A program made the position numbers and the translations under genes. DNA of 54,434 nt from Deltaproteobacteria bacterium (lineage in GTDB: Bacteria; Myxococcota; Myxococcia; Myxococcales; 40CM-4-68-19), in the NCBI GenBank assembly GCA_025358085.1, contig JANYKT010000055.1:1-54434 (forward strand), given 5' to 3'. The notes below the pieces were generated by a model. It saw nothing but the letters and a program-made list of their open reading frames with translations, was not told the DNA's origin and ran no database searches. Numbering within the stretch: the stretch's first letter is position 1; each line of letters starts with the position of its first letter. Positions 29,758-38,781 of the stretch are shown here, piece by piece.

Positions 29758-31124
29758 GCCGCGCCTTTGATTGGCTCGACAAGCGCTATGGCCTGACGCC
29801 ACTGGTCGACTTCCTCAAGCACAAGGAAGTTCCCGTCGGCGGTCATTCAATGGTCTGGTATTACCTGGGTGGCACCACGCTGTTCTTCTTCGCGAGCCAG
29901 GTCTGCACGGGTCTGTTGCTGCTGCTCTTCTACCAGCCCGGCGAAGCGACCGCTTACGAAAGCATCCGCTTCATCACCACCAAAGTGCCCTTTGGCTGGC
30001 TGGTCCGATCGCTCCATTGCTGGAGCGCACATCTCATGATCGTCTCATTGATTGTGCACATGTTCAGCACCTTCTTCCTCAAGGCCTACCGGCCGCCCCG
30101 CGAGCTGAGCTGGGTTACCGGCTTCGTCCTCTTCATGCTGGCGCTCGGGTTCGGCTTCTCCGGATACTTGCTCCCCTGGAACGAGCTGGCCTTCTTTGCC
30201 ACCTCGGTCGGCACCGACTCGATGAAAGCCGTTCCGGGCATCGGCGACTGGCTGTTACAGGTATTGCGCGGCGGCACCGACGTCAGCGCCCAGACTCTCT
30301 ATCGCTTCTTCGCGCTGCATGTGGTCGCGCTCCCGCTCATCACCGTCGGCCTGGTGGGCGGCCACCTCCTCTTCATCCAGCGCCAGGGAATGGCGCCGGC
30401 GATGGGCACCCACGTAGCCAGGCGCGGACTTCGCTTCTTTCCCGACTTCCTGCTTCGCGACCTGCTGCTCTGGCTCCTGTGCCTGATCCTGCTCGCGACG
30501 CTGGCGGTGAGCCTGCCTTACGGCCCCGGGCTCCCGGGCGTCGAGTGGGAGCTGGGGAAGAAAGCCAATCCCCTGGCTCCTGCATATCCCGGCATCAAGC
30601 CGGAATGGTACTTCCTCTGGGTCTATCAACTGCTGAAGGAATTTCCACCGCACATCCTGGGAATGGAAGGCCCGCAGGCGGCCATACTGCTGGTCTCGGT
30701 CATGCTGGGGATCTGGGCGGCGGTGCCGTGGCTCGACCGGCGGGCGCAGCGGGATGAGTCTTCGACGGCCTTCAGTGATCTGGGCGTGGCCGCCATCCTC
30801 TTCGTCGGCTATCTCACGCTCAAAGCCTGGGATATCGGCGGCAAAGGCCTCAAGGTGCCCGATACCTTCGCGGTCGCCCGTGCAACCTCCATCATTACCG
30901 TCATTGTGGCGGCGGCGATCTTCGCGCTCCGCCGCTTTGCCTACCAGCACAGGTTCTTCCTGCTGAGTGGCGCCGCCACGCTGCAGATCGCATTGCATGG
31001 CTTTCTCCGGGTCTCCTATCTGAATGCCGGTATCGTTTCAGTTCTGCTGATAGCCGCCGGCTTCGCCTATCTGCGTCTGCGTCCCGGGCCTTCTGTCCCG
31101 CCTCGCCTGGGAGTCGCGCCATGA
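29754..31124 (+). CDS. Cytochrome b (b6f/bc type, N- and C-domains fused)
   Basis: 456 residues with about ten to eleven TM segments. Heme-b histidine pairs are visible in RSLHCWSAHLMIVSLIVHMF and in FFALHVVALPLITVGLVGGHLLF. The quinol-site motif is KPEWYFLWVYQLLKEFP (PEWY). The four-helix core is followed by the subunit IV-like part and extra C-terminal helices. It oxidises menaquinol in the inner membrane. It is coupled by ATGA overlaps to the Rieske gene before it and to the nine-heme cytochrome gene after it, which replaces cytochrome c1. Confidence 0.94.
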   Translation: MSRAFDWLDKRYGLTPLVDFLKHKEVPVGGHSMVWYYLGGTTLFFFASQVCTGLLLLLFYQPGEATAYESIRFITTKVPFGWLVRSLHCWSAHLMIVSLIVHMFSTFFLKAYRPPRELSWVTGFVLFMLALGFGFSGYLLPWNELAFFATSVGTDSMKAVPGIGDWLLQVLRGGTDVSAQTLYRFFALHVVALPLITVGLVGGHLLFIQRQGMAPAMGTHVARRGLRFFPDFLLRDLLLWLLCLILLATLAVSLPYGPGLPGVEWELGKKANPLAPAYPGIKPEWYFLWVYQLLKEFPPHILGMEGPQAAILLVSVMLGIWAAVPWLDRRAQRDESSTAFSDLGVAAILFVGYLTLKAWDIGGKGLKVPDTFAVARATSIITVIVAAAIFALRRFAYQHRFFLLSGAATLQIALHGFLRVSYLNAGIVSVLLIAAGFAYLRLRPGPSVPPRLGVAP

Positions 31125-32668
31125 TCGCCCTCGCTCTGCTGCTCGCCGCCGCCATCGAATATTCCGCGCCGCTGAAGCAATTCGTCGGCGCGGTCGGCAA
31201 GGACGGGAAGCCGGTGCTCACGCAAGGCCAGCTGCACACGCTCGACGGGCTGCCCGAGCACACCCGCGAGCTGCTTTCCACTGCTATCGACAATCAAATC
31301 ATCGGCAGCGCGAAGCATCTGGGCATCCTGCTCTCGGTCGATATGCCGGCCCAGTCGCTGGCGCTGGTCGCGCAGGACAATTGCGTCCTTTGCCACACCG
31401 ACCCCGGCAACGTGAAAGCCAGAAGTCTCTTCTCTCCCGATCCGAAAGTATCAAATTCCAATCCCTTGCTGAACCTGACCGAGTTCGTCAACGACACGCA
31501 CTTCCGCCAGGGACTCTCCTGCTCGGGCTGCCACGGAGGGACGCCCAAGGACGAGTCGATGGCGAATGAGATCGCCCAGCGCTGGCCCAGCGACCCCGGG
31601 CTGCGCCACGCGGACCGGACCTGGATCCCCGGGTTCTGCGCGCGTTGCCACTCCGACCCCGCGTTCATGCGCGGCTTCAGCCCGGCCATGCCCACCGACC
31701 AATTGGTCAAGTATCAGCAAAGCAAGCATGGGACACTGCTGCTCGGCGAGCACGATTCAAAAGCGGCCCAATGCGTCAGTTGCCACGGCGTGCACGGCAT
31801 CCGCGGTGCGAAGAGCCGCAATTCGAAAGTCTACGCCCAGCGCATTCCGGAGACCTGCGGCACTTGCCACGCCGACGCGCAATATATGGCCGGCTACAAG
31901 AACGTAAACGGCGATCCACTGCCGACCAACCAGCTGGCGCAATACAAGCTCAGCGTGCACGGCAAGGCATTGTTGGAGAAGGGCGACCTGGGTGCGCCCG
32001 CCTGCAACGGCTGCCACGGCAACCACGGCAACAACGTCGCTGCGACTGCGGTGGCCGTGGCGAGCTTCTCGCAAGCCTGCCGGACCTGCCATCCAACGAA
32101 CGCCTCCCTCTTCGAAGCCAGCAAGCACAAGAAAGCCTTTGACGAGCACCAGTGGCCCGCATGCGAGCAATGCCATGGGCGCCACCAGATCATGAAGCCC
32201 ACTGATGCGCTCCTGGCCAATGAGCCCGGCGCCCTTTGCTTCGATTGCCATGCAAAGTATTCAAAGGAAAACCTGGCTTGCGGCAAGACCGCGGCGCATT
32301 TCAAGGGCGCGCTCACGCAGCTCGGCGAGGGGAAGGCGGAACTCTCGGGCACCGTCGAGCACCTCGCCGAAGCGGGTCTGGACGTGGAGCCCCTGACCGG
32401 CGTGATCGGCGAATTGAGCGAGGCCGTGGTGCAGACGCGAACTCGAGTGCATTCCTTCGATCAAGGCACCTTCGATTCGGCTGCGACCCCCGGCCTCGAG
32501 ACGCTTGCGCGCGGGCGCAAGCTGGTGGCCGACGCGAGAGCCGAACACGGCTTCCGTCGCAAGGGCCTGCTGATGGCCATCGGCTCGCTGCTGCTGCTGG
32601 CTTCGGGGCTGGCTTTCAAGATCAGGGGCCTGGGCAGCCGCGCCTCGGATGACGAGAAGCGGCCGTGA
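31121..32668 (+). CDS. Membrane-anchored nine-heme cytochrome c of the bc-type complex
   Basis: 515 residues. A short signal (MIALALLLAAA) precedes nine CXXCH sites: CVLCH, CSGCH, CARCH, CVSCH, CGTCH, CNGCH, CRTCH, CEQCH, CFDCH, between about residues 85 and 385. A helical segment follows, and a C-terminal TM anchor (LLMAIGSLLLLASGLAFKI) with a basic tail. It probably receives electrons from the Rieske protein and passes them to periplasmic carriers, as multiheme subunits do in other delta-type quinol complexes. It overlaps cytochrome b (ATGA) and FeoB (GTGA). Confidence 0.92.
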   Translation: MIALALLLAAAIEYSAPLKQFVGAVGKDGKPVLTQGQLHTLDGLPEHTRELLSTAIDNQIIGSAKHLGILLSVDMPAQSLALVAQDNCVLCHTDPGNVKARSLFSPDPKVSNSNPLLNLTEFVNDTHFRQGLSCSGCHGGTPKDESMANEIAQRWPSDPGLRHADRTWIPGFCARCHSDPAFMRGFSPAMPTDQLVKYQQSKHGTLLLGEHDSKAAQCVSCHGVHGIRGAKSRNSKVYAQRIPETCGTCHADAQYMAGYKNVNGDPLPTNQLAQYKLSVHGKALLEKGDLGAPACNGCHGNHGNNVAATAVAVASFSQACRTCHPTNASLFEASKHKKAFDEHQWPACEQCHGRHQIMKPTDALLANEPGALCFDCHAKYSKENLACGKTAAHFKGALTQLGEGKAELSGTVEHLAEAGLDVEPLTGVIGELSEAVVQTRTRVHSFDQGTFDSAATPGLETLARGRKLVADARAEHGFRRKGLLMAIGSLLLLASGLAFKIRGLGSRASDDEKRP

Positions 32669-34515
32669 GCCCGCCGGGCGCCCAGAACAGAATCGCGGAC
32701 TGCGCGCCACCCGCTCGAGAAATGGAGGCCGCGGACCGCGGGCTGCAGCCCGACACCGTGATCCTGGTCGGCAATCCCAACGTCGGAAAGAGCGCGCTGT
32801 TTGGCGCGCTGACCGGCACCTACGCCACCGTCTCCAACTATCCCGGCACCACGGTGGCCGTCACGCGCGGGCGGATGCGCAGCGGGCTTTCCACACTCGC
32901 GGTGCTCGATACGCCGGGCACCTCCAGCCTCGCTTCGACATCGGAGGACGAGGCGGTCACCCGCGATATCCTGCGCGCCGAGAAGAATGCGGTGGTGGTG
33001 CAGGTCCTCGACGCAAAGAACCTGCGCCGCGGCCTGCTCTTGACCGCGGAACTCGCGCAGGCCGGGGTACCGCTCGCGCTGGCACTCAATATGTCCGACG
33101 AAGCGCGGGAGCGTGGCTATTCAATCGACGCCCCGCTGCTGTCGTGTCTGCTGGGCGTCCCCATCGCGCAGACCATCGCCGTGCAGCGGGAAGGCATGCA
33201 GCAGTTGCGCGAGGCCATCGCGCACGCGCAACCGGTGCGGCCCTTCGTGCTGAAAGGGGCTTCGGTCACCGAGCGGCTGGTGGACGTCGACACACTTCTC
33301 GCTCTGGTCATGACCCAGAGCAATGCCGGCCGGGCCAGCCCCTGGGCGGTGCGGCTCGATCGCCTCACCACCCACCGCTTCCTGGGCTTGCCCATTCTCG
33401 CCGCGGTTCTTTATGTCTGTTACGAATTCGTCGGCGTGCTCGGCGCCAAGCTGGGCGTGGACTTCCTCGAGAATTCAGTCTTTGGAAAGCTGCTGGTTCC
33501 GCTCTTGTCCCGGGCACTCGCCTGGCTTTTGCCTTCAGGCGCCGTGCAGGCTTTCCTGATTGGCCCCGCGGGATTGGTGACCGGCCGTTATGGCCTGTTC
33601 TCAATGGGGCTCGCTTATGGCATCGCCATCGTGCTGCCGATCGTCGCGAGCTTCTTTCTCGCTTTCAGCGTGCTTGAAGACTCAGGCTATCTGCCGCGGC
33701 TCGCCGTCATGGCCGACCGCGGATTGCGCGTCATTGGATTGAATGGAAAGGCCGTGCTGCCCATGGTGTTGGGCCTCGGCTGCGGGACCATGGCCACCAT
33801 GACCTCGCGCATACTCGAAACCAAAAAAGAGCGCGTGCTGGTGACGCTGCTGCTGGCGGTGGGCGTGCCTTGCAGCGCGCAGCTGGCGGTCATATTTGCC
33901 ATGCTCGCGGGAGTCAGCGCCGGTGCCGCGCTGTGGTTTGTCGCGGTCATGACAGGGGTCATGATCCTGGTCGGACTGCTGGCGGCGCAATTGATTCCGG
34001 GTCGCTCTTCGGAGTTCGTGCTGGAGCTTCCGCCGCTGCGGCTGCCGCACCCCGGTAACGTCGTGATCAAGACCGTCTCCCGCATTGAATGGTACCTGCG
34101 CGAGGCTTTGCCTCTGTTCCTGGTCGGGACCTTCTTGCTCTGGGTGCTTGATCGCACGGGAGGACTTCTGGTCCTGGAGCACGCCGCGGCCCCGCTGGTG
34201 GTGGGTTTGCTCGATCTCCCGCGCGAGACGGCGGGTTCATTCATCCTTGGCTTCCTGCGCCGCGACTACGCCGCCGCCGGTCTCTTTGCGCACTACGCGC
34301 CGTTCGCGCGGGCGGGCTTGATGACCCGGGCCATGGAAATCGAAGTGGTGGTGGCGCTGACCACGGTGACGCTCTTCATTCCCTGTATCGCGAGCTTCCT
34401 GGTGATCTGGAAAGAGCGCGGCGCCGCCTTCGCGCTTGGCGTTCTCGCCTTCATCTTCCCGCTCGCCTTCGGCACTGGCGCGCTGGTGAACGTCTTGATG
34501 CGGAGGTTCTACTGA
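32665..34515 (+). CDS. feoB: Ferrous iron transporter FeoB
   Basis: 616 residues. The N-terminal G-domain has GNPNVGKS (about 33-40), NYPGTT, DTPG and NMSD. It is followed by the membrane part with two Gate motifs (SVLEDSGYLPRLAVMADR and GCGTMATMTSR...VPCSAQLAVI). It imports Fe2+ across the inner membrane under anoxic conditions. The start is GTG at 32665 overlapping the upstream stop; ATG 32722 is an alternative. Unusually, it is in one overlapping operon with the quinol-oxidase genes, which would tie iron uptake to cytochrome production. It is somewhat shorter than E. coli FeoB. Confidence 0.94.
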   Translation: MSPPGAQNRIADCAPPAREMEAADRGLQPDTVILVGNPNVGKSALFGALTGTYATVSNYPGTTVAVTRGRMRSGLSTLAVLDTPGTSSLASTSEDEAVTRDILRAEKNAVVVQVLDAKNLRRGLLLTAELAQAGVPLALALNMSDEARERGYSIDAPLLSCLLGVPIAQTIAVQREGMQQLREAIAHAQPVRPFVLKGASVTERLVDVDTLLALVMTQSNAGRASPWAVRLDRLTTHRFLGLPILAAVLYVCYEFVGVLGAKLGVDFLENSVFGKLLVPLLSRALAWLLPSGAVQAFLIGPAGLVTGRYGLFSMGLAYGIAIVLPIVASFFLAFSVLEDSGYLPRLAVMADRGLRVIGLNGKAVLPMVLGLGCGTMATMTSRILETKKERVLVTLLLAVGVPCSAQLAVIFAMLAGVSAGAALWFVAVMTGVMILVGLLAAQLIPGRSSEFVLELPPLRLPHPGNVVIKTVSRIEWYLREALPLFLVGTFLLWVLDRTGGLLVLEHAAAPLVVGLLDLPRETAGSFILGFLRRDYAAAGLFAHYAPFARAGLMTRAMEIEVVVALTTVTLFIPCIASFLVIWKERGAAFALGVLAFIFPLAFGTGALVNVLMRRFY

Positions 34516-34718
34516 TGCCCGGCCAACAAACACTCTGTCCCTTGTGCGGCGCACGCTTTGATCCGACCGATGCAGCCTCGTGCCCGAGTTGCCCGCTCAG
34601 CGGCTCCTGCACCGCGCTGTGCTGTCCGCGGTGCCGGTACAGCTTCCCGGCCGAGACTCCGATTGCGGCCATGCTGCGGCGCGCGCTGGGCCGGCATGCG
34701 AGCCGGAGGGCCATTTGA
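34515..34718 (+). CDS. Small Cys-rich zinc-ribbon protein of the Feo operon
   Basis: 67 residues with seven to eight cysteines in CPLCGARFDP, SCPSCPLSGSC and LCCPRCRYSFP. This looks like a double zinc ribbon or Fe-S binding module, followed by a basic helix (MLRRALGRHASRR). Its start overlaps the feoB stop (TGATG) and its stop overlaps the regulator start, so translation is coupled on both sides. It may be an accessory to FeoB, comparable in place to FeoC, but there is no sequence likeness to enterobacterial FeoC. The function is inferred from position. Confidence 0.8.
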   Translation: MPGQQTLCPLCGARFDPTDAASCPSCPLSGSCTALCCPRCRYSFPAETPIAAMLRRALGRHASRRAI

Positions 34719-35371
34719 TGCGCCCGCAAAAGCTCGAAGAGCTGCTCGAGACCATCTTTACCGAGCGCGAATGCGGCCGCGACGACGCCGCTTCAATTCT
34801 CGCGCACACGAACGAGCGCCACGCCGAGGGAAAGTGCACCGCCGACTTCGCCGTGCTTGCGTTCGAGGGGCTGGTGTCCTTGTCCCTGGATCGCGTCTCG
34901 CTCACGCAGGCCGGCGAGGTCCGGGCCGCCTTCGTGGTGCGACGGCACCGGCTGGCCGAGCGGCTCTATACCGACCTGCTCGACCTTGCGCCCGATCAGA
35001 TCGAACAGCAGGCCTGCGAGCTGGAACACGTGCTCTCCGCCGAGGCGACCGACTCCGTCTGCGCGCTGCTTGGTCACCCCGCGCTCTGCCCGCACGGCAA
35101 GAAGATCCCGCGCGGCGCCTGCTGCGACCTCAGCGAAATCGCGCATCCGGTGGTGCCTCTTTCGCAGCTCGCTGACGGCGCGCGGGCGCGAATCGCGTTT
35201 CTCGCCTCTCGCACGCCGGGCCGGGTCTCGCGGCTCTTGCCCTTTGGCATCGCGCCCGGCAGCGAGCTGCGCCTGCGCCAGCGTGCTCCCGCCTTCGTCA
35301 TCGAGGTCGGCGAGACCACGCTTGCGCTCGAAGCCAGCGTCGCCCGCGAGGTCTTCGTCCAGCCGCTGTAG
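34718..35371 (+). CDS. DtxR/MntR-family metal-dependent regulator with FeoA domain
   Basis: 217 residues. An N-terminal winged helix (about 1-65, ...VLAFEGLVSLSLDRVSLTQAG) and a DtxR dimerisation/metal-binding domain (ERLYTDLLDLAPDQIEQQACELEHVLS...CALLGHPALCPHGKKIP, with the usual Glu/Cys/His ligands) are followed by an SH3-like FeoA domain (about 145-217). It should repress or tune the operon in response to Fe2+ (or Mn2+). It is the last gene of the Rieske-FeoB operon, so the operon has a built-in iron feedback. Confidence 0.92.
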   Translation: MRPQKLEELLETIFTERECGRDDAASILAHTNERHAEGKCTADFAVLAFEGLVSLSLDRVSLTQAGEVRAAFVVRRHRLAERLYTDLLDLAPDQIEQQACELEHVLSAEATDSVCALLGHPALCPHGKKIPRGACCDLSEIAHPVVPLSQLADGARARIAFLASRTPGRVSRLLPFGIAPGSELRLRQRAPAFVIEVGETTLALEASVAREVFVQPL

Positions 35372-35380
35372 AGCGTGCGC

Positions 35381-38300
35381 TTACGGCGTGAACTGGTTGG
35401 TCACGGTCTCGACAAAGTACTCGCGCGATCCGCGATGGAAGGGCAGCTTGATGATGTCGCGCTGCGGCTCGTAGGTCGGGCGGATGACCGCGAAATACGA
35501 GTTACCGGCCGTCAAGAGACCCGGGGGAAACTGGATGCTGGTTGCAATCGTCGAGAACTGCGTGATCCCGGGGACCAGGACGCAATTCTTCGCGCCATCG
35601 TCGACCAATTGATAGAGGAAGATGCGGTAATAGTTTGGCGTAATGGTCGTGGTGGGGGCGTTCCATTGCAGCGTCGGCGTGGTTCCGACCCCGAGATTGT
35701 CCTGAAAGGCACTCACGAAGGGGCCGCCTGCAATTGCCTGCAGCCTCGGGCTCCCGACCGGCCCCATGTGGGGGGAGAGACCCGGGCTGGCCGCTTCGGG
35801 CAAGACATGATCGAGACTGTCGATGGTGGTTCCGCCGGTCACGTTCTGGAAGGGCGTCAAACCGGAGCCACAATTGATGGGGACGCTGAAGTTTACCGTG
35901 ATGGCCGCGTACGTGTACCAGCCCGGGTAGGCATTCGGAAGTAGCAGGTTGCCGAGGTTCACGTCGGTCGTGCCGCTGTCGAGGCTGACGGTGAGCAAAT
36001 CAGCCGCCAGCGAGACAAAGGGATGAGCATTGCCATCGGCATCCAGCGGCACCGCACTGAAGGTCAGTGAATCGGGTGCGTTGAGGGTGACTGCTGCCGG
36101 GTTGATCAGCGGTCCCAGGGCCTTGAACTTGCTGCGCTGGTAGTTGAACGCAACCGGCGTCGCGGCCCCGATCACGTCGGTGAAGGTGCCGGTGATTGCG
36201 AGTGCACGGCCCTCGACCGCGCTCAGTTGCGGGATGGCGTAGGTGCGGCTGACGGTTACGTACGGCACACCGGTTGAGCTGGTAAAGGGCGACATTTCGA
36301 CCAGCTTCGGTTTATCGCCGGCTGCCGTATCAATCTGTAGATTCCACTGTTCGGCGTCCACCGTGAAGGGTTTGAGTTGCGTATCGCCCGGCGCCGGCGC
36401 GCCAGCCATGGCGACCTGTTCGAGGAAGTACGCATCGGCCCCCACATTGCTGCTGAAAAGTTCGAGGTGGCTTCCCGGAGTCCAGGCCAGCAGGTTGTCC
36501 ATCGTAAACGAGACCGGCGTGGTGGCGGAATAGAAAGTCGAGTTCTGCCGGCCGTACCTGTCCTGGCTTAAATCCATCGTGCGCTCAGTGGTCACGAAGT
36601 AAGAGGAGCCCAGCGCGACAAAGACAGGAGCGAGCCCCCCGGACAGACCAGTCGCGAGGCAGTTGCCGTCAGGGAGACTTTGAATGGGAATGGTAACCCC
36701 GGTCGTTGGGTCAAAAATAGTGAATCGTCGGGAAGTCGGAGCTCGAGTGGTGGCCGTGTCCGAATAGAAGGACGTGAAAGCGGTGCACACGAAGCTGGTC
36801 GCCGCGTCAGCGACTGTTACCGGCGACGTTGCCGAGCTGATAGTGCTTGGCCCAGTGCCGTTGTTCGCGGTCACCTGGTACGAATACGAGTTGTTCGAGG
36901 TGACGCCTTTATCCGTAAGATAGGCATTCGGCGCCGGTAGTGTGACTGTCGCTCCGGCGGGCGCGACGGGAGTACGGGTCACTGTATAAGCCGTCGCGGT
37001 CGGAACTTTGTTCCAGCTCAGCAGCGCCTCGCCTGCGCCCGCGGCGAGCACCTTCAGTCCGGAGGGCGTGCCGGGGCTCACCGGGTTCGCGGTAATAATA
37101 GTCTGGACCGGCGCCCAGGGGGTCACCGCACCTCCGCTCGACCAGCGCGCGCGCGCAGAATAATACCAGGTGCCTGCAGCAGTCACGGTGTCTGTTGTGG
37201 TGATGGCCCCGCTGGTGGGAGGAACGACAATCGTGGGCGTGGCTACGTTGGTCGGCGGCGCTGAAGTAGCGCTGCGATAGAATTCATAGGTGTCGTAGCC
37301 GGGAAGCCGGTAGCAGCTGAGCGCTACACGCGTTCCATCGATATCGATGGCCTGAAATACTGGACCGTTCAGGTTGGCTGTAGTGGCACTCGCTTCATTG
37401 GTGGGCAGGCTGAAATTGTTGGTGTTTGAATCGAAGACCCGGACCGTATAGAAGTATCTCAAGCCCGGTACGAGGAAGGCGTCCGTGTACGACGAAGGAG
37501 TGGTGCTGGTCGCGATGTCGAACCCCGCCGACCCCTCCTGTGAAGTGACCAGGCCCCGCAAAAGCTCATAAGTATAGGTGGCGCCACCGGGCGGTACGGT
37601 CCAGCTCAGCTGCACCGAACCATCGGTGCTTCCGGCAACTGCGGTAAGTCTCGTAGGCGCGGGGTAAAGCGTGCGATTGGTGGCCTCGCCGCTCAACCCG
37701 CTCTGCTGCACGGGCGAGCTGTCGTGGCGCGCAACGACTTTATAGAAGTAAGGCGTATTGGCAGTCAGTCCTGAATCATTGAACGTCACCCGCCCGCCAG
37801 CAGCCGGATTCGTGACCGGAAGACCGGCAGCCGAGAGCTTCACTTCATTGCTCGCCGATGTACCGCGGTACACGTCGTAGCTATCGACGCCAGCGGGCGC
37901 GCGACCCCAACTCAGCGAAAGATGGGTGTCGTCCACCGCCACAGCGCTGACGCTGGTAGGCATTGGCGTCGGAGTTCCGGCCAGCACCGGGTCGGACAGG
38001 GCGCTGGTCAGGGATCCGGTCGAGTCGGATGCCGTCACCACGTAGGAGTACGCCGACGAGGGTTGCGCGCTGCCGTCAATGAGTCCCAGCGAAGGAGCGG
38101 TCGCAACGCCCACCACGGTCTGGGTGGACCCGAGCGAACGGCTGACGGTGTACGTCGCGGCGGTTGAGGAAGCATTCCATGCCAGCGTCACGCTGCCGGG
38201 GGCGATGGCCGTTACGTGCAGACCCGTCGGCGCGGCCGGGACGGTGGTAATCGATAGTTCGTTGCCCGGCACGCCCGCGGCGGCGTTCTTCGCCACCAGG

Positions 38301-38659
38301 TGAAAGTGGAAGGTCTGGCCGGTGGCTGACTCGGTGTCGATATAGGAATTGAGCGGATCGGCGAACGTCTGGAAGAGCGTTTCGGTCTCCTGCGTAGAGC
38401 CTTTGTAAAGATCGTAGGAAATCGCACCGGCTGACCGCACCCAGGAGAACCTGATCAAGGTGGTGGTGCCGCTGCTGGAGAGGAGCGCGGAAAGCGTGGG
38501 CGGACCGGGTCGCGCGGCGGTTGAGCATTGCCCGGAGGTCGCGCAATACGCCCCGTCCGGGCATTGGCCGTCATTCCGGCAGGGCAGAGAGTTGACGGGT
38601 ACCGAGCCGGAGCAGGCTGCGCCGAACAGGACCAGCGCGATATAGACAGTTTGTTTCAT
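35381..38659 (-). CDS. Large fibronectin type III repeat lipoprotein
   Basis: 1092 residues. The signal MKQTVYIALVLFGAACSG (lipobox GAAC) is followed by a Cys-rich patch (LPCRNDGQCPDGAYCATSGQCS) typical of myxobacterial surface lipoproteins. About six fibronectin III domains lie between residues 60 and 650 (recurring PxxLTAVAGSTDGSVQLSWTVPPGGATYTYELLRG). A beta-rich C-terminal region of unknown fold contains few Cys. It probably sits on the cell surface and binds other proteins or polymers. The start at 38659 gives a proper signal with GGGAGA upstream. It is convergent with the DtxR gene and divergent from the TPR gene, and there is no link to the respiratory genes. Confidence 0.85.
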   Translation of the reverse strand: MKQTVYIALVLFGAACSGSVPVNSLPCRNDGQCPDGAYCATSGQCSTAARPGPPTLSALLSSSGTTTLIRFSWVRSAGAISYDLYKGSTQETETLFQTFADPLNSYIDTESATGQTFHFHLVAKNAAAGVPGNELSITTVPAAPTGLHVTAIAPGSVTLAWNASSTAATYTVSRSLGSTQTVVGVATAPSLGLIDGSAQPSSAYSYVVTASDSTGSLTSALSDPVLAGTPTPMPTSVSAVAVDDTHLSLSWGRAPAGVDSYDVYRGTSASNEVKLSAAGLPVTNPAAGGRVTFNDSGLTANTPYFYKVVARHDSSPVQQSGLSGEATNRTLYPAPTRLTAVAGSTDGSVQLSWTVPPGGATYTYELLRGLVTSQEGSAGFDIATSTTPSSYTDAFLVPGLRYFYTVRVFDSNTNNFSLPTNEASATTANLNGPVFQAIDIDGTRVALSCYRLPGYDTYEFYRSATSAPPTNVATPTIVVPPTSGAITTTDTVTAAGTWYYSARARWSSGGAVTPWAPVQTIITANPVSPGTPSGLKVLAAGAGEALLSWNKVPTATAYTVTRTPVAPAGATVTLPAPNAYLTDKGVTSNNSYSYQVTANNGTGPSTISSATSPVTVADAATSFVCTAFTSFYSDTATTRAPTSRRFTIFDPTTGVTIPIQSLPDGNCLATGLSGGLAPVFVALGSSYFVTTERTMDLSQDRYGRQNSTFYSATTPVSFTMDNLLAWTPGSHLELFSSNVGADAYFLEQVAMAGAPAPGDTQLKPFTVDAEQWNLQIDTAAGDKPKLVEMSPFTSSTGVPYVTVSRTYAIPQLSAVEGRALAITGTFTDVIGAATPVAFNYQRSKFKALGPLINPAAVTLNAPDSLTFSAVPLDADGNAHPFVSLAADLLTVSLDSGTTDVNLGNLLLPNAYPGWYTYAAITVNFSVPINCGSGLTPFQNVTGGTTIDSLDHVLPEAASPGLSPHMGPVGSPRLQAIAGGPFVSAFQDNLGVGTTPTLQWNAPTTTITPNYYRIFLYQLVDDGAKNCVLVPGITQFSTIATSIQFPPGLLTAGNSYFAVIRPTYEPQRDIIKLPFHRGSREYFVETVTNQFTP

Positions 38660-38781
38660 CACTCGTCTCCCCCATGAACGCAATCGAGAAAGGCTATCAC
38701 GCACTCCGGGGTACGAAGTTATTCTTTGAATTGCAGCTGCTGGATTCGTGGAGCCCTGTGCTGCGTGCTAAAGTGGTGCTG

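Noticed and set aside
32665-32721. FeoB starting only at ATG 32722
   Set aside because: GTG 32665 overlaps the upstream stop in the same way as every other joint of this operon, so the longer form is kept, with the ATG noted as an alternative.
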